Virus record (IMG/VR): IMGVR_UViG_3300023198_000970
Location: 1-22,543 of that record
Origin: a virus
DNA: 22,543 nt
Strand: one strand, 5' to 3'
The notes under the pieces were generated by a model, which worked only from the letters and a program-made list of their open reading frames with translations, searched no databases and had not been told where the DNA came from. Of the stretch, positions 8,172 to 15,811 are shown one piece after another. Each line of letters starts with the position of its first letter. Position 1 is the first letter of the stretch. The translations under genes were made by a program, and so were the position numbers.

Positions 8172-8605
8172 GCGAACACCTCCGCTATAATATTCATTAC
8201 ATTAGTAAACATATAATCTTCTTCGTCCAAATCGATGTCAAAAGGAGAAACATCAAACCCGATCAAATTATTGACAGTCCCCATCAGGCCGCGGTCACTA
8301 TTGATCACGGTGAACACGCGGTTTGTCAATTCATCCAAGGTTTGGATTCCTTTCATAGTGTCGTTAGGATCATATGTTATTTGGGTAAAAACAGGTATAC
8401 TGTATTGGGCCATCCACGGTTCATTTATGTTTGCTCTAAAGGGATCCAGAACATAAGACGGCATACTTACGTTCACCCAAAAACTGTTATCAGGATCCGT
8501 GTTCATCGCTTGATAGTAAGCTATCGTCGCCCCTGAGTTTTGCAGAGCGATGTCACTGTTCAACATTGTGTAAACAGCGTTTGTGATTGAGTTTGTATAT
8601 ATCAT
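8168..8605 (-). CDS. Putative tail terminator / tail completion protein
   Basis: A 145-residue protein without a motif I can name. Its size, the N-terminal helix (ITNAVYTMLNSDIALQ) followed by mixed strands, and its position between a gpG-like morphogenesis protein and the tail tube match the terminator proteins that cap a finished tail and bind the head. The acidic C-terminal section (DVSPFDIDLDEEDYMF) is distinctive. It overlaps its neighbours by ATGA junctions on both sides. The assignment rests on order and size; a minor connector protein is the main alternative. Confidence 0.58.
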   Translation of the reverse strand: MIYTNSITNAVYTMLNSDIALQNSGATIAYYQAMNTDPDNSFWVNVSMPSYVLDPFRANINEPWMAQYSIPVFTQITYDPNDTMKGIQTLDELTNRVFTVINSDRGLMGTVNNLIGFDVSPFDIDLDEEDYMFTNVMNIIAEVFA

Positions 8606-9066
8606 CCGATGGTCTTGTTCATAAATTTCGCTAAAACTGGTTGTATGATCTTCCCCAATTGTTTGTCGCTAGGGAAAATCTTCCTTTGTGGGAGCCTCTT
8701 TCTAGCGTTCCCGTTTTCATGACTCGCTGAGTAATTGACTCCTGACTTTAAGACGCCATCTCGATTGTTCGCTGTTCTTGACCAACGACCAAACAAAGCT
8801 CCAGTGTCCCTTAATATGCGAGGCCTACCTCCTCCCCCGCCTTTCCGCCGTCCGGCGATTGTTGAGTCGGCTAAGGGTTCCCAATGATACCGCGAGTTGT
8901 CGTGTAGTTTACCTTCATTTTGGAAATTACGTTTCACCCATTGTTCTAGTACAATAACCGCCGCCAAGAAAAAAACTCTTTTGTTCTTTAGCCGTCTAAT
9001 CGCTTGTGAGTTGACTTGTATCAATTGTCTTTGGCCCGTCACTTTAATATCAAATAATTTGGTCAT
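8602..9066 (-). CDS. Mu gpG-like phage virion morphogenesis protein
   Basis: A 154-residue protein that fits the virion morphogenesis family of Mu gpG. The family pattern is clear: WEPLADSTI at about residues 63-71, a basic Gly-rich loop (GRRKGGGGGRPR), ILRDTGALFGRW, VNYSASHENG, then a PQRKIFP segment near the C-terminus. Proteins of this family act at the head-tail junction or in tail completion. It sits between a connector-like gene and a terminator-like gene, consistent with that role. The overall charge is strongly basic. The start at 9066 has a GGGG purine stretch eight bases upstream. Confidence 0.85.
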   Translation of the reverse strand: MTKLFDIKVTGQRQLIQVNSQAIRRLKNKRVFFLAAVIVLEQWVKRNFQNEGKLHDNSRYHWEPLADSTIAGRRKGGGGGRPRILRDTGALFGRWSRTANNRDGVLKSGVNYSASHENGNARKRLPQRKIFPSDKQLGKIIQPVLAKFMNKTIG

Positions 9067-9068
9067 TA

Positions 9069-9527
9069 TTATACCCCGTTATCCTGATCCCACAAAAGAC
9101 TGATGTAGTCCGTATCGACCCTTTGGTCTTCTGGATCCCGCATGTCAAAAGTGCTCTTATAACTCTCAGTAGTGCTAAACGCGTCGAAATTGGTCTCCTT
9201 AGTGACGAATACCGCCGACCCATCATCCAAAATCATAGGCGCGTTACCGCAGCAAATGTCCGTGATTCTTTTCTCTAAATTATCGGACAATTCTCTTGAG
9301 TCATCAGGGTTACGAGTTCGCAACAATATACCCAAATACGCGAACCTGACGTTCAAATCCCTAGCGGTAGCGTTGTTAGAACTAAAAGGGGTAGTAAACT
9401 TCCCACCTAACTCCTCATTGACCCGCAAAGCTCCGTACGGCAACCACCCAGACTCGATCTGGGATTGTTTGATGTTCGCCAAGGAATATGTGAAAGTAAA
9501 GTCCTCATACGTAGCGTAAGTTGACAT
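9069..9527 (-). CDS. Head-tail connector protein (Mu gp36 / DUF1320-like)
   Basis: A 152-residue protein beginning STYATYEDFTFTYSLANIKQ and continuing with a helical core in which ATARDLNVRFAYLGILLRTR and LEKRITDICCGNAPMILDD resemble the DUF1320 family of Mu gp36, related to head-tail connector proteins that dock below the portal. Its position, immediately before the gpG-like gene, matches Mu. No clear Shine-Dalgarno site precedes the ATG at 9527, which lies two bases after the stop of the small membrane protein, so initiation may depend on coupling. Confidence 0.72.
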   Translation of the reverse strand: MSTYATYEDFTFTYSLANIKQSQIESGWLPYGALRVNEELGGKFTTPFSSNNATARDLNVRFAYLGILLRTRNPDDSRELSDNLEKRITDICCGNAPMILDDGSAVFVTKETNFDAFSTTESYKSTFDMRDPEDQRVDTDYISLLWDQDNGV

Positions 9528-9529
9528 AT

Positions 9530-9754
9530 TTAAACTTTTGGTTTAAGAGGTGAATATCGACTTATTAGTTTTAATAAAATTCCGATGTATCCATTGTTAA
9601 CTCGCTTCCACCATCTATCGGCTTTCTCGCAGCCCGAAGCGTTGACTGTCAGATCACAAACAACGTAAATACCGCCCAATAGCATCATGACCGAACCCGC
9701 TATGGGGTACTCAGTGACTACATACGATAGTAAACTGGTTAATAGTTCTTGCAT
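9530..9754 (-). CDS. Small membrane protein, putative holin
   Basis: A 74-residue protein with one clear membrane segment at about residues 18-38 (IAGSVMMLLGGIYVVCDLTV) and a basic C-terminal end. A strong AGGAG site six bases before the ATG at 9754 lies inside the end of the endolysin gene, and the two genes overlap by 16 bases. A small membrane protein directly after an endolysin is most simply a holin or holin partner. One membrane segment would make it a class III-like or pinholin-type protein. The function is inferred from context, with no family motif recognised. Confidence 0.6.
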   Translation of the reverse strand: MQELLTSLLSYVVTEYPIAGSVMMLLGGIYVVCDLTVNASGCEKADRWWKRVNNGYIGILLKLISRYSPLKPKV

Positions 9755-10188
9755 CTTGTCTCCTTTGTGTTTAACTTTTTCCGCGTGTATTCTAACGCTT
9801 CTTGATAACTAACATATTCTTTGCCGACCCTGCCCCACGACGCCCTATCGCCCCGGACATCTAAGTGGAAGCCTGGCGAATGCCAGTCTGGATAAATTCC
9901 AACCCCGACTTTCTCGATCAAACCTTTGACGTGCAAATAAGTCATAATCAAAGACTCTGATTCTAGAAACGGGATCCCGATCACATGAAAATCGGCGGCG
10001 TTACCCAAATAATGCTGGCTCTTTTTGCTATGTCCATTCCCGCCGAACCCGCAATGAATTTTGATACGACATCCGTGCGGCAACATGCCGCGCGTCTTGT
10101 CGAGCAGGAACAACAAATCTTTATTCATTTTCGCTGGATCACCCCATGCCTCACGCGGTGAGAAATGATCTAAAATATTCCATATCAT
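9739..10188 (-). CDS. Endolysin, peptidase M15 family
   Basis: A 149-residue enzyme expected to cut peptidoglycan cross-links at the end of infection. The zinc-peptidase signature is plain: SQHYLGNAADFHV at residues 57-69, giving likely zinc ligands H59 and D66, and GFHLDVRG at 106-113 giving the third ligand H108. The CGFGG and GIYPDW sections around them are typical of the M15A group. Length agrees with single-domain phage M15 lysins, and there is no separate cell-wall-binding domain or signal peptide, so release should need the holin. It overlaps the spanin-like gene upstream (ATGA) and the holin-like gene downstream, forming a lysis cassette inside the virion operon. Confidence 0.88.
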   Translation of the reverse strand: MIWNILDHFSPREAWGDPAKMNKDLLFLLDKTRGMLPHGCRIKIHCGFGGNGHSKKSQHYLGNAADFHVIGIPFLESESLIMTYLHVKGLIEKVGVGIYPDWHSPGFHLDVRGDRASWGRVGKEYVSYQEALEYTRKKLNTKETRCKNY

Positions 10189-10550
10189 CCTATCTTCCCC
10201 CTGCCCTCGGATCGCATGTCGTTCATTATATATATCAACTTGTCAAGTAAATTATTCATTTTAGTAACCGAATTATCGGAATTTTCCGCCATTTTCAACA
10301 GAAACCGGTTGTGTACAGCTTGAGCTTGTTGCTCGTCTCTGATTACTTCTAACTTTCCAATGATTGTAGTGCTTGTTTGTTCTTGTTCGATGTGACTCTT
10401 ACCACAGGACTCGTTGGCCCGTTTCACACTTGCCGAAACTTCTCTGATGTCCGCTTTAAACTCGATAAAATTTAAAAGTATGGCGCTCAGGATCGTCAAA
10501 AACGTAAGTAACCCGGAGAATCGATTCAACTTTGTAAGCGCGCTGACCAT
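10185..10550 (-). CDS. Membrane-anchored coiled-coil protein, spanin-like
   Basis: A 121-residue protein with an N-terminal membrane helix at about residues 11-31 (SGLLTFLTILSAILLNFIEF) and then a long polar helical region with heptad character, ending in a short basic tail. One anchor followed by an alpha-helical periplasmic domain is the layout of an inner-membrane spanin (Rz), which would help fuse the envelope membranes in a Gram-negative host. XhlA-like membrane proteins look similar and are the main alternative. No lipoprotein outer-spanin partner was seen inside or beside it. It is the first gene after the GC-rich hairpin and overlaps the endolysin by ATGA. Confidence 0.55.
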   Translation of the reverse strand: MVSALTKLNRFSGLLTFLTILSAILLNFIEFKADIREVSASVKRANESCGKSHIEQEQTSTTIIGKLEVIRDEQQAQAVHNRFLLKMAENSDNSVTKMNNLLDKLIYIMNDMRSEGRGKIG

Positions 10551-10571
10551 CTCGTCTATTTGTTTTTATAT

Positions 10572-10618
10572 GGCCGCGCGCTGAATCGTCGGTTTTTCTA
10601 ACTTTTCAGCGCGCGGCC
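10572..10618 (-). terminator. GC-rich hairpin after the glycosyltransferase gene
   Basis: A perfect 14-bp inverted repeat, GGCCGCGCGCTGAA and its complement, with a 19-base loop, lies between the stop of the 960-aa enzyme gene (10645) and the start of the lysis cassette (10550). On the minus strand the stem is followed by ATATAAAAAC rather than a U-run, so it may pause, process or stabilise RNA rather than terminate fully. A short T4 stretch follows on the plus side. Confidence 0.5.
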
Positions 10619-10644
10619 CGTTTTCATTATGCCTACTTTATGAG

Positions 10645-13527
10645 CTAAGCGTATTTCTCATTGCGTTCAATCGGCTCACTTTGCTGGCGTACCACCAGGC
10701 TCAATAAATCCGTTATGTCCTGTTTGCGCGTTACGGCCCCCACGAGGGCTTTCTGCTTTTCTAACTCGGGCATATCTTTGCTAACCGCAAGATTAAACGA
10801 AAACTTATAGGTGTTGCGATTCGTCAACAATTCAGCCGCTTCGGACATATAAGGAATTGATTCGAACACTAACCTGAGGTCGACGTTCTCTGTTATGAAC
10901 GCGCGCCAGATGTCAATGATTTCTTGCGCGCGTTTTCTCATGACATCTGTAAATTGATGCCCCTGCTCCCAGTCGAACCGGTTCATGTGCGCTAAATCCC
11001 GCAGCCATAGGTGTCTGCCGAGCAAGCGTCCCGGGTATTTCTCTCGATCTCGAACCATGAGGGGGAAATTTCTATGAAATCGCTCCCGCCTAATCTCTTC
11101 TGTATCGTAGCCGTTATGACAAATACATGACTGCTTTGCCGGCAGCATAAAAGAATGTCCAACACCTTCGTTCAATTCTGTTTCTGGATGCTCGTGCACA
11201 ACTCCATGAAACTTAACCGCTTTGTGATTTCGAAACAAACGGTACGGAAAGTCTGTTTTCAGCAAGCCCGCGGGATCGGCGGAGAAATGATGTTGCGCCA
11301 CCGCGTAAGCGTTAAATTGATTGTTTCTCAAGAACGGGACTAGCGTGTCTTGACCGCGCCAAATTTCATCATCATCAATCCACAAAATCCACTCGCGCGA
11401 AGCCCGCCCAATGGTAGAGTTCCTGGCCGCGTCAAACCCGGTGTCCAAGGGCGATTGTATCGGTATCAATTTTACGTTCGCTATCTTATCTAAAGAACAC
11501 GACACTTTGTCTACGTCGCCATCGACGCCAATCACGAACTCATCAACAAAAGGGGCGACACTCTCTACTGTTTCCCGTATCGTACCACTTGTGGCACGTG
11601 TAATCATGCAACAAGAAACTGTTTGCCGTGGCTTTTGGCACTTCATTTTTCGCTCGTAATCTATATGACCGACGGGGTCAGCATCTGAATCTCTCACCCA
11701 CCCCCACACATGCGAGCCTATTGCTAGACCCGTTTTAGTGCGCGCTCCTGAAATGTATTTGATATCTTTACCCTTTTTGTTTTTAATAATGTCATCAATG
11801 TCCCCGGGCTCAAAGTGATGCATGTGCTCAACAGGATGATTCTCGTCATTTCGTTGTGCTTCGATAGGGCCGGAAGGAGTAGAGAACATGACGCGCCCAC
11901 CTTGCTTGACGCAAGCCTCTAACTTTACGATGAATGGATGATAATCGTAAATATGCTCAAGAGTATCTAAGCACAGCACAGCGTCGAACTCATCTTTAAA
12001 TTTGTCCAAGGGCTCTGCTGCCGTGACGTACGTGACATTAGTTATTTGGTTCTTCTCGACGTGCTCATTAGCGATCTTTATTTGCTGAGAAGAGATGTCC
12101 ACGCCGACAAACTCTAGGTCTCGAAATTCTTTAGCGAACGCGCTTGTCATCTGACCCACGCAGCACCCGTAGTCCAGGACCTTGGATCCGGGAGGTAACG
12201 TGTTGAGGTGCGCTAGCACTGGTATCAGGCGATGCAAACATAGAATATTATCGTCGCCTAGCATATGCGTGTCACCTTTGTCTATATTGTACTTTGCGAT
12301 GTCATCATAAAACTTAGTCGTACCTACCAAAGAGACGTCGGAACAATTTTCCCACGCGGCTATCGGATAGTTTTCTTTCACTCCAAGTTTCGCGGCTGCC
12401 GCGAAATCTGAGTTATGACGAAGATGGTCAAATAGCCCCTTTTTGTCACTAGTTATCTTAGCAAAGTCCTTTTCGACCTCACTTTCTAGCATGTCAACCG
12501 ACTTCGACCAGGTGTACGACTCAGCTTTCTTGAGAGCTAAGTTGTGCAGAGTATTCCATTTTCCAGGGTTGTTCAACAAATAAATAATTTTGCTGGCCAT
12601 CTCGTCCATTTTCGCGAAATACACGCCGCCGTCCTTCAATGTCTCGGGCAAAGCCCCAACTTCTGTTGTCAGAAAGGGATTACCTGACACTTGAGATTCC
12701 ATGGCTGTGATGCAGCTAGTTTCCTCAAACTCCGTCGGATAAACATGCAACCAGCACTTCGACATAGTGTCAGCTAACTGCTGCTTAGACAAATGGCCAA
12801 TCATTTTAACGTTCTCTAATTGCTCGCATCTTCCGTACAAGTACTGATAATAGTCACGCATATCAGCAGTAGTGTTATCATATCCGCAGACTAGCAACCG
12901 GACGTTTTGATCTTTCAATTGCTCCATAACGCCGTCAGGCTTAACCAGATTCTCCAGTCCTCGCTCTGGCCGCGAACTGTAGATCATGGTTCGGTGCTTA
13001 ACCTTTTCCTCAACACTGGCGGGTTGAAACAACCTGGGATCGATAGCGTTTGGCAACACAGAGATGAAATTGTTGTCGATAGCATACACTTGCTTGACTT
13101 GCGCTTTGTGCCAATCTGATACCGCGAAAAACCGATCCACGTTCCACAGCATCCCGTTGATGAGGGGAATAAATCGCTTCAGCGCGAGGTCATGTGTCCA
13201 AAAATAATTCAGCTTAGAATTATAATTCTGCGCGAACACCCCTGGTGCTCGTTGGGCCAGCAAAACGTCATGTGGCACTTGCGTGGCGTGCATTTGAAAA
13301 TTCATTCCGAAGGGATGTTCCTTTGATCGCGGGCCTATCGGTAGCCACACGACACCGTCGATATTTTGTTCCTTGTCTGTATTCGAGAAACAAGCCACCT
13401 CGTGCCCTCTCGCTCGCAACTCAGTAGCCACATAATAGCCCGCTGATTCGGATCCGCCTAACGACTTGCCGGCCCGAATCGTATCACCATTCAGCGGCAT
13501 ACCGGGGATATAAATAAAATATTTCAT
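10645..13527 (-). CDS. Three-domain glycosyltransferase-methyltransferase-glycosyltransferase
   Basis: A 960-residue protein with three enzyme domains. Residues 1-355 are a GT-B fold glycosyltransferase of the GT4 type, with a GGSESAG loop at 24-30, VLPNAID at 157-163 and the acidic donor-site segment EFEETSCITAMES at 266-278. Residues 400-610 are a class I SAM-dependent methyltransferase: VLDYGCCVGQ at 450-459, GVDIS at 475-479 and LCLDTLEHI at 518-526. Residues 635-850 are a GT-A (GT2-like) glycosyltransferase with VDEFVIGVDG at 661-670 and the metal-binding WIDDDE at 716-721. The C-terminal 110 residues are helical. All key motifs look intact. Placed between capsid and lysis genes, it could build a methylated glycan on virion proteins or on a host surface molecule; the acceptor is unknown. 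Confidence 0.88.
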   Translation of the reverse strand: MKYFIYIPGMPLNGDTIRAGKSLGGSESAGYYVATELRARGHEVACFSNTDKEQNIDGVVWLPIGPRSKEHPFGMNFQMHATQVPHDVLLAQRAPGVFAQNYNSKLNYFWTHDLALKRFIPLINGMLWNVDRFFAVSDWHKAQVKQVYAIDNNFISVLPNAIDPRLFQPASVEEKVKHRTMIYSSRPERGLENLVKPDGVMEQLKDQNVRLLVCGYDNTTADMRDYYQYLYGRCEQLENVKMIGHLSKQQLADTMSKCWLHVYPTEFEETSCITAMESQVSGNPFLTTEVGALPETLKDGGVYFAKMDEMASKIIYLLNNPGKWNTLHNLALKKAESYTWSKSVDMLESEVEKDFAKITSDKKGLFDHLRHNSDFAAAAKLGVKENYPIAAWENCSDVSLVGTTKFYDDIAKYNIDKGDTHMLGDDNILCLHRLIPVLAHLNTLPPGSKVLDYGCCVGQMTSAFAKEFRDLEFVGVDISSQQIKIANEHVEKNQITNVTYVTAAEPLDKFKDEFDAVLCLDTLEHIYDYHPFIVKLEACVKQGGRVMFSTPSGPIEAQRNDENHPVEHMHHFEPGDIDDIIKNKKGKDIKYISGARTKTGLAIGSHVWGWVRDSDADPVGHIDYERKMKCQKPRQTVSCCMITRATSGTIRETVESVAPFVDEFVIGVDGDVDKVSCSLDKIANVKLIPIQSPLDTGFDAARNSTIGRASREWILWIDDDEIWRGQDTLVPFLRNNQFNAYAVAQHHFSADPAGLLKTDFPYRLFRNHKAVKFHGVVHEHPETELNEGVGHSFMLPAKQSCICHNGYDTEEIRRERFHRNFPLMVRDREKYPGRLLGRHLWLRDLAHMNRFDWEQGHQFTDVMRKRAQEIIDIWRAFITENVDLRLVFESIPYMSEAAELLTNRNTYKFSFNLAVSKDMPELEKQKALVGAVTRKQDITDLLSLVVRQQSEPIERNEKYA

Positions 13528-13561
13528 AATAGATTACCATTCATAATTGAAATTTACAAAT

Positions 13562-13843
13562 TTACATAAGGTCAAAAGTTTCAGAATATAAAGCTTGCAG
13601 CAAATTATCTTTCGTCGCTGACTCTTTAGCGTCGCTCTTATTCACTAGTAAATCACAAATCTCTTTCTTTGATAAATCAAAGTTATCAAAGAAATCATCT
13701 ACTAAACTGTTCAAATTCGCCAATCTTTTAACTAGCGCGGCTTTTTCCTCAATCAACTGCTCTCGTTCATCGTCACCAACAGTTCCCCCGCGGAGTCTGT
13801 CCCTCTTTTCTAAAGGATGCCCGGGTAACCCACTTAAAGACAT
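13562..13843 (-). CDS. 93-aa protein of unknown function
   Basis: A short protein with a Gly/Pro-containing N-terminus (LSGLPGHPLEKRDRLRGG), a charged helix likely to form a coiled coil at about residues 25-50, and an acidic C-terminal half. It follows the major capsid gene and has a good GAGGT site before the ATG at 13843. A small head-completion or joining protein is plausible from position, but no family is recognised. A weak hairpin lies between it and the capsid gene. Confidence 0.6.
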   Translation of the reverse strand: MSLSGLPGHPLEKRDRLRGGTVGDDEREQLIEEKAALVKRLANLNSLVDDFFDNFDLSKKEICDLLVNKSDAKESATKDNLLQALYSETFDLM

Positions 13844-13860
13844 TTTTTACCTCACAAATG

Positions 13861-13878
13861 GGGGAGTGGAACCTCCCC
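13861..13878 (-). other. Short hairpin between capsid and next gene
   Basis: GGGGAG and CTCCCC form a 6-bp stem with a 6-base loop just after the capsid stop codon. No U-run follows, so it is more likely a partial attenuator or RNA-processing structure that lowers downstream expression than a full terminator. Confidence 0.35.
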
Positions 13879-13889
13879 GTATTCAAAAA

Positions 13890-14852
13890 TTACTGACTAG
13901 AATTAACAGAGCTGATCGTGATACCAAACGATGTGGCTGTAACCTTTTCGTCTTGATAGTACCCCACCTCAAATTCATCAGTTTTAGTTTTACTGTCGAA
14001 AGGATGTCGCTCAACACTCATGTTAGCTAATCCTGGCTTCGTCCACCTGAAGGAGTAACCATACGACGGGGTCTCCAGGTTCGGTCGTGTTGGGGCGTAA
14101 TAAATAAACACATCATCGCCCCACAGCGACGTTAAACTGAGCCCTTGTCCTTCGTCCGCGGAGTTATATTGACCCGCTCCGACTAACACACGATCAACAC
14201 CGAACAACGCCGCCACTTGCGACTCGGTAGCGTCCATATCGCCCCCATCCACGCCCGTGCTTTTAGTCTTGTTGATGATTGTGTCATTTCGCTTAGCGTT
14301 CCGCCAAGCTTCTTCACCGAACAAAATGTTGTTCGCTTTATAACCCGTGGAGTCCCAAAAGTAGTCTAACGCGGTGTTCACATCCGCCCATGGATTTGAG
14401 TTAGTGTAATCCGCCCAAGCCGACCCCACTAAATAAATGGTGTTGACATTAGTCGCGTTAGTGACGATGCTCGACAGTCGCAACTCCCACTGCATCATAA
14501 GCTTGTCTTTTATATTCATGACCTTTGTCGCTTCTAAGTCGCGAATGAAAGCGGGGTCAGCGTTCTTTCTGTCTTCAACTGTGACCTCGCCCTTGAGCGC
14601 GTAATTGTTAGCAAAATAAAAGTCAGACCCAACCTGCAACTGAATTCTATTAGCTTGCGTCCCGGGGGAACGCTTGTCGTCCTCGATTCGAAACAAATCC
14701 GCTTGCGAATATGTTTTGATCAGATCACTCTGATTTCCCACGCCCACCATTGGGAAGATCAAATCAGCGATCATCCCCTGCGGTCTGTAGTTAATCGCAA
14801 CATTAGACAAATACTTGTCTACGTGCAATGATCGTCCTTGTGTATAGCTCAT
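13890..14852 (-). CDS. Major capsid protein
   Basis: A 320-residue protein after the protease/scaffold and cement genes, where the HK97-fold major capsid protein belongs. The start (SYTQGRSLHVDKYLSNVAI) and the sections FPMVGVGNQSD, KRSPGTQANRI, NNYALKGEVTVEDRKNADPA and VLVGAGQYNS resemble capsid proteins found with Mu-type portals and proteases. Length is right for a protein without a cleaved delta domain, since a separate nested scaffold exists. A GGGAGAG site eight bases upstream of the ATG predicts strong translation. This assignment is confident from order and pattern, although the fold itself cannot be read from sequence by eye. Confidence 0.87.
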   Translation of the reverse strand: MSYTQGRSLHVDKYLSNVAINYRPQGMIADLIFPMVGVGNQSDLIKTYSQADLFRIEDDKRSPGTQANRIQLQVGSDFYFANNYALKGEVTVEDRKNADPAFIRDLEATKVMNIKDKLMMQWELRLSSIVTNATNVNTIYLVGSAWADYTNSNPWADVNTALDYFWDSTGYKANNILFGEEAWRNAKRNDTIINKTKSTGVDGGDMDATESQVAALFGVDRVLVGAGQYNSADEGQGLSLTSLWGDDVFIYYAPTRPNLETPSYGYSFRWTKPGLANMSVERHPFDSKTKTDEFEVGYYQDEKVTATSFGITISSVNSSQ

Positions 14853-14874
14853 AATAATTACTCTCCCTATACGG

Positions 14875-15270
14875 TTATAATTTGACCGGTGTTATGAAAT
14901 TGAAAACAGCAACACCAACGCCCCCGCTAGACACTGACCGTGTGCCGTTGGTCCCTCCTCGAAATCGTGCGATAAAAGAGTCGCTAGTCACCGCGACTCT
15001 CATGTAACCCGAATTTGCAGTAACTAAAGGAGCATCAGGTGTATCAATCGGCGTTGCCGCTACAAACTTTAGCATACCCAAGTAACTGCAGGTAATATGT
15101 TCGCCTTGCTTGCCGACGGTTTGTATAATACCGATCGCTGACTTGGTTTCGCTAGCAAGCAGCCCATCTTCCGCGATCGCTTTATGTATGTGCCCCGTTC
15201 CGGCCTCCGCGTTGTCAAGATTCTCCCCTGCGATACGCGTCTCAGTAAATCTGGTGTTATCAGTAGCCAT
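14875..15270 (-). CDS. Capsid cement (decoration) protein
   Basis: A 131-residue beta-rich, Gly/Thr/Val-rich protein encoded between the protease/scaffold and the major capsid, the standard place of head decoration proteins (lambda gpD-like or DUF2190-like). Its central part (AIAEDGLLASETKSAIGIIQ and VGKQGEHITCSYLGMLKFV) fits such a small trimeric capsid-stabilising protein. A very strong GAGGAG site six bases before the ATG at 15270 predicts high expression, in keeping with a protein present in hundreds of copies. The name rests on position, size and expression signal. Confidence 0.72.
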   Translation of the reverse strand: MATDNTRFTETRIAGENLDNAEAGTGHIHKAIAEDGLLASETKSAIGIIQTVGKQGEHITCSYLGMLKFVAATPIDTPDAPLVTANSGYMRVAVTSDSFIARFRGGTNGTRSVSSGGVGVAVFNFITPVKL

Positions 15271-15271
15271 T

Positions 15272-15811
15272 TCAATCTCCTCTGCCGTGTTGAGCTGCTG
15301 CCCAATCGTTGTACTCTCTCGCTAATCCTGGATTAGCGGTGAACATAATATCAGACGCCGCCTTGAATGTCAAATTAGCGTTTGTGGATTGAACTTTCGC
15401 GGTCGCGATAACCACCCTCTCGTCTATCGTCTCTCCCGCCGCGTACCCGTCCAACTGTTCCGCTTCCGCGCCTTTCGGCATACGCTCTGAGAACTTCTCG
15501 ACTAGCTCCCCAATCACGCTTTGCGGGAGCATCAGTTCTTGACCCTCGGAAAAATTAGCGCCTTGTCCCTCGATCGCTTTCTCTAACTTCGAAAAAAGCG
15601 CGGGAGTCATGCACCCAGCCTTAACTTTCTCTTGGTACGGTGTCAAAAATTCTTTCTTCTTTTCCGCAAAAATCCGCGCCTTATCGTTCTCCGAAAAGCT
15701 CAAAATCTCCGCGCTAAGCCCCTTATTCGCTAGCTCGGCTTCTTGAAGTTGTTTCTCAAGAGCCAGCATCTTTCTTTGCGAACTCAGATCTATTGCTTTT
15801 TCTTCGCTCAT
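15272..15811 (-). CDS. Nested scaffold protein from internal start
   Basis: The codon for Met170 of the protease gene (ATG at 15811) begins MSEEKAIDLSSQRK, exactly where the protease domain ends. A GGAGAA stretch lies about 9-11 bases upstream, a usable though slightly distant ribosome site. Starting here gives a 179-residue, charged, helical protein in the same frame, matching the in-frame nested scaffolds of Mu (I/Z) and lambda (C/Nu3). The free scaffold would be needed in excess over the protease to organise the prohead. Confidence 0.65.
   Translation of the reverse strand: MSEEKAIDLSSQRKMLALEKQLQEAELANKGLSAEILSFSENDKARIFAEKKKEFLTPYQEKVKAGCMTPALFSKLEKAIEGQGANFSEGQELMLPQSVIGELVEKFSERMPKGAEAEQLDGYAAGETIDERVVIATAKVQSTNANLTFKAASDIMFTANPGLAREYNDWAAAQHGRGD

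Noticed and set aside
13861-13878. Full intrinsic terminator after the capsid gene
   Set aside because: The stem is only 6 bp and has no following U-run, so it is listed only as a weak hairpin.
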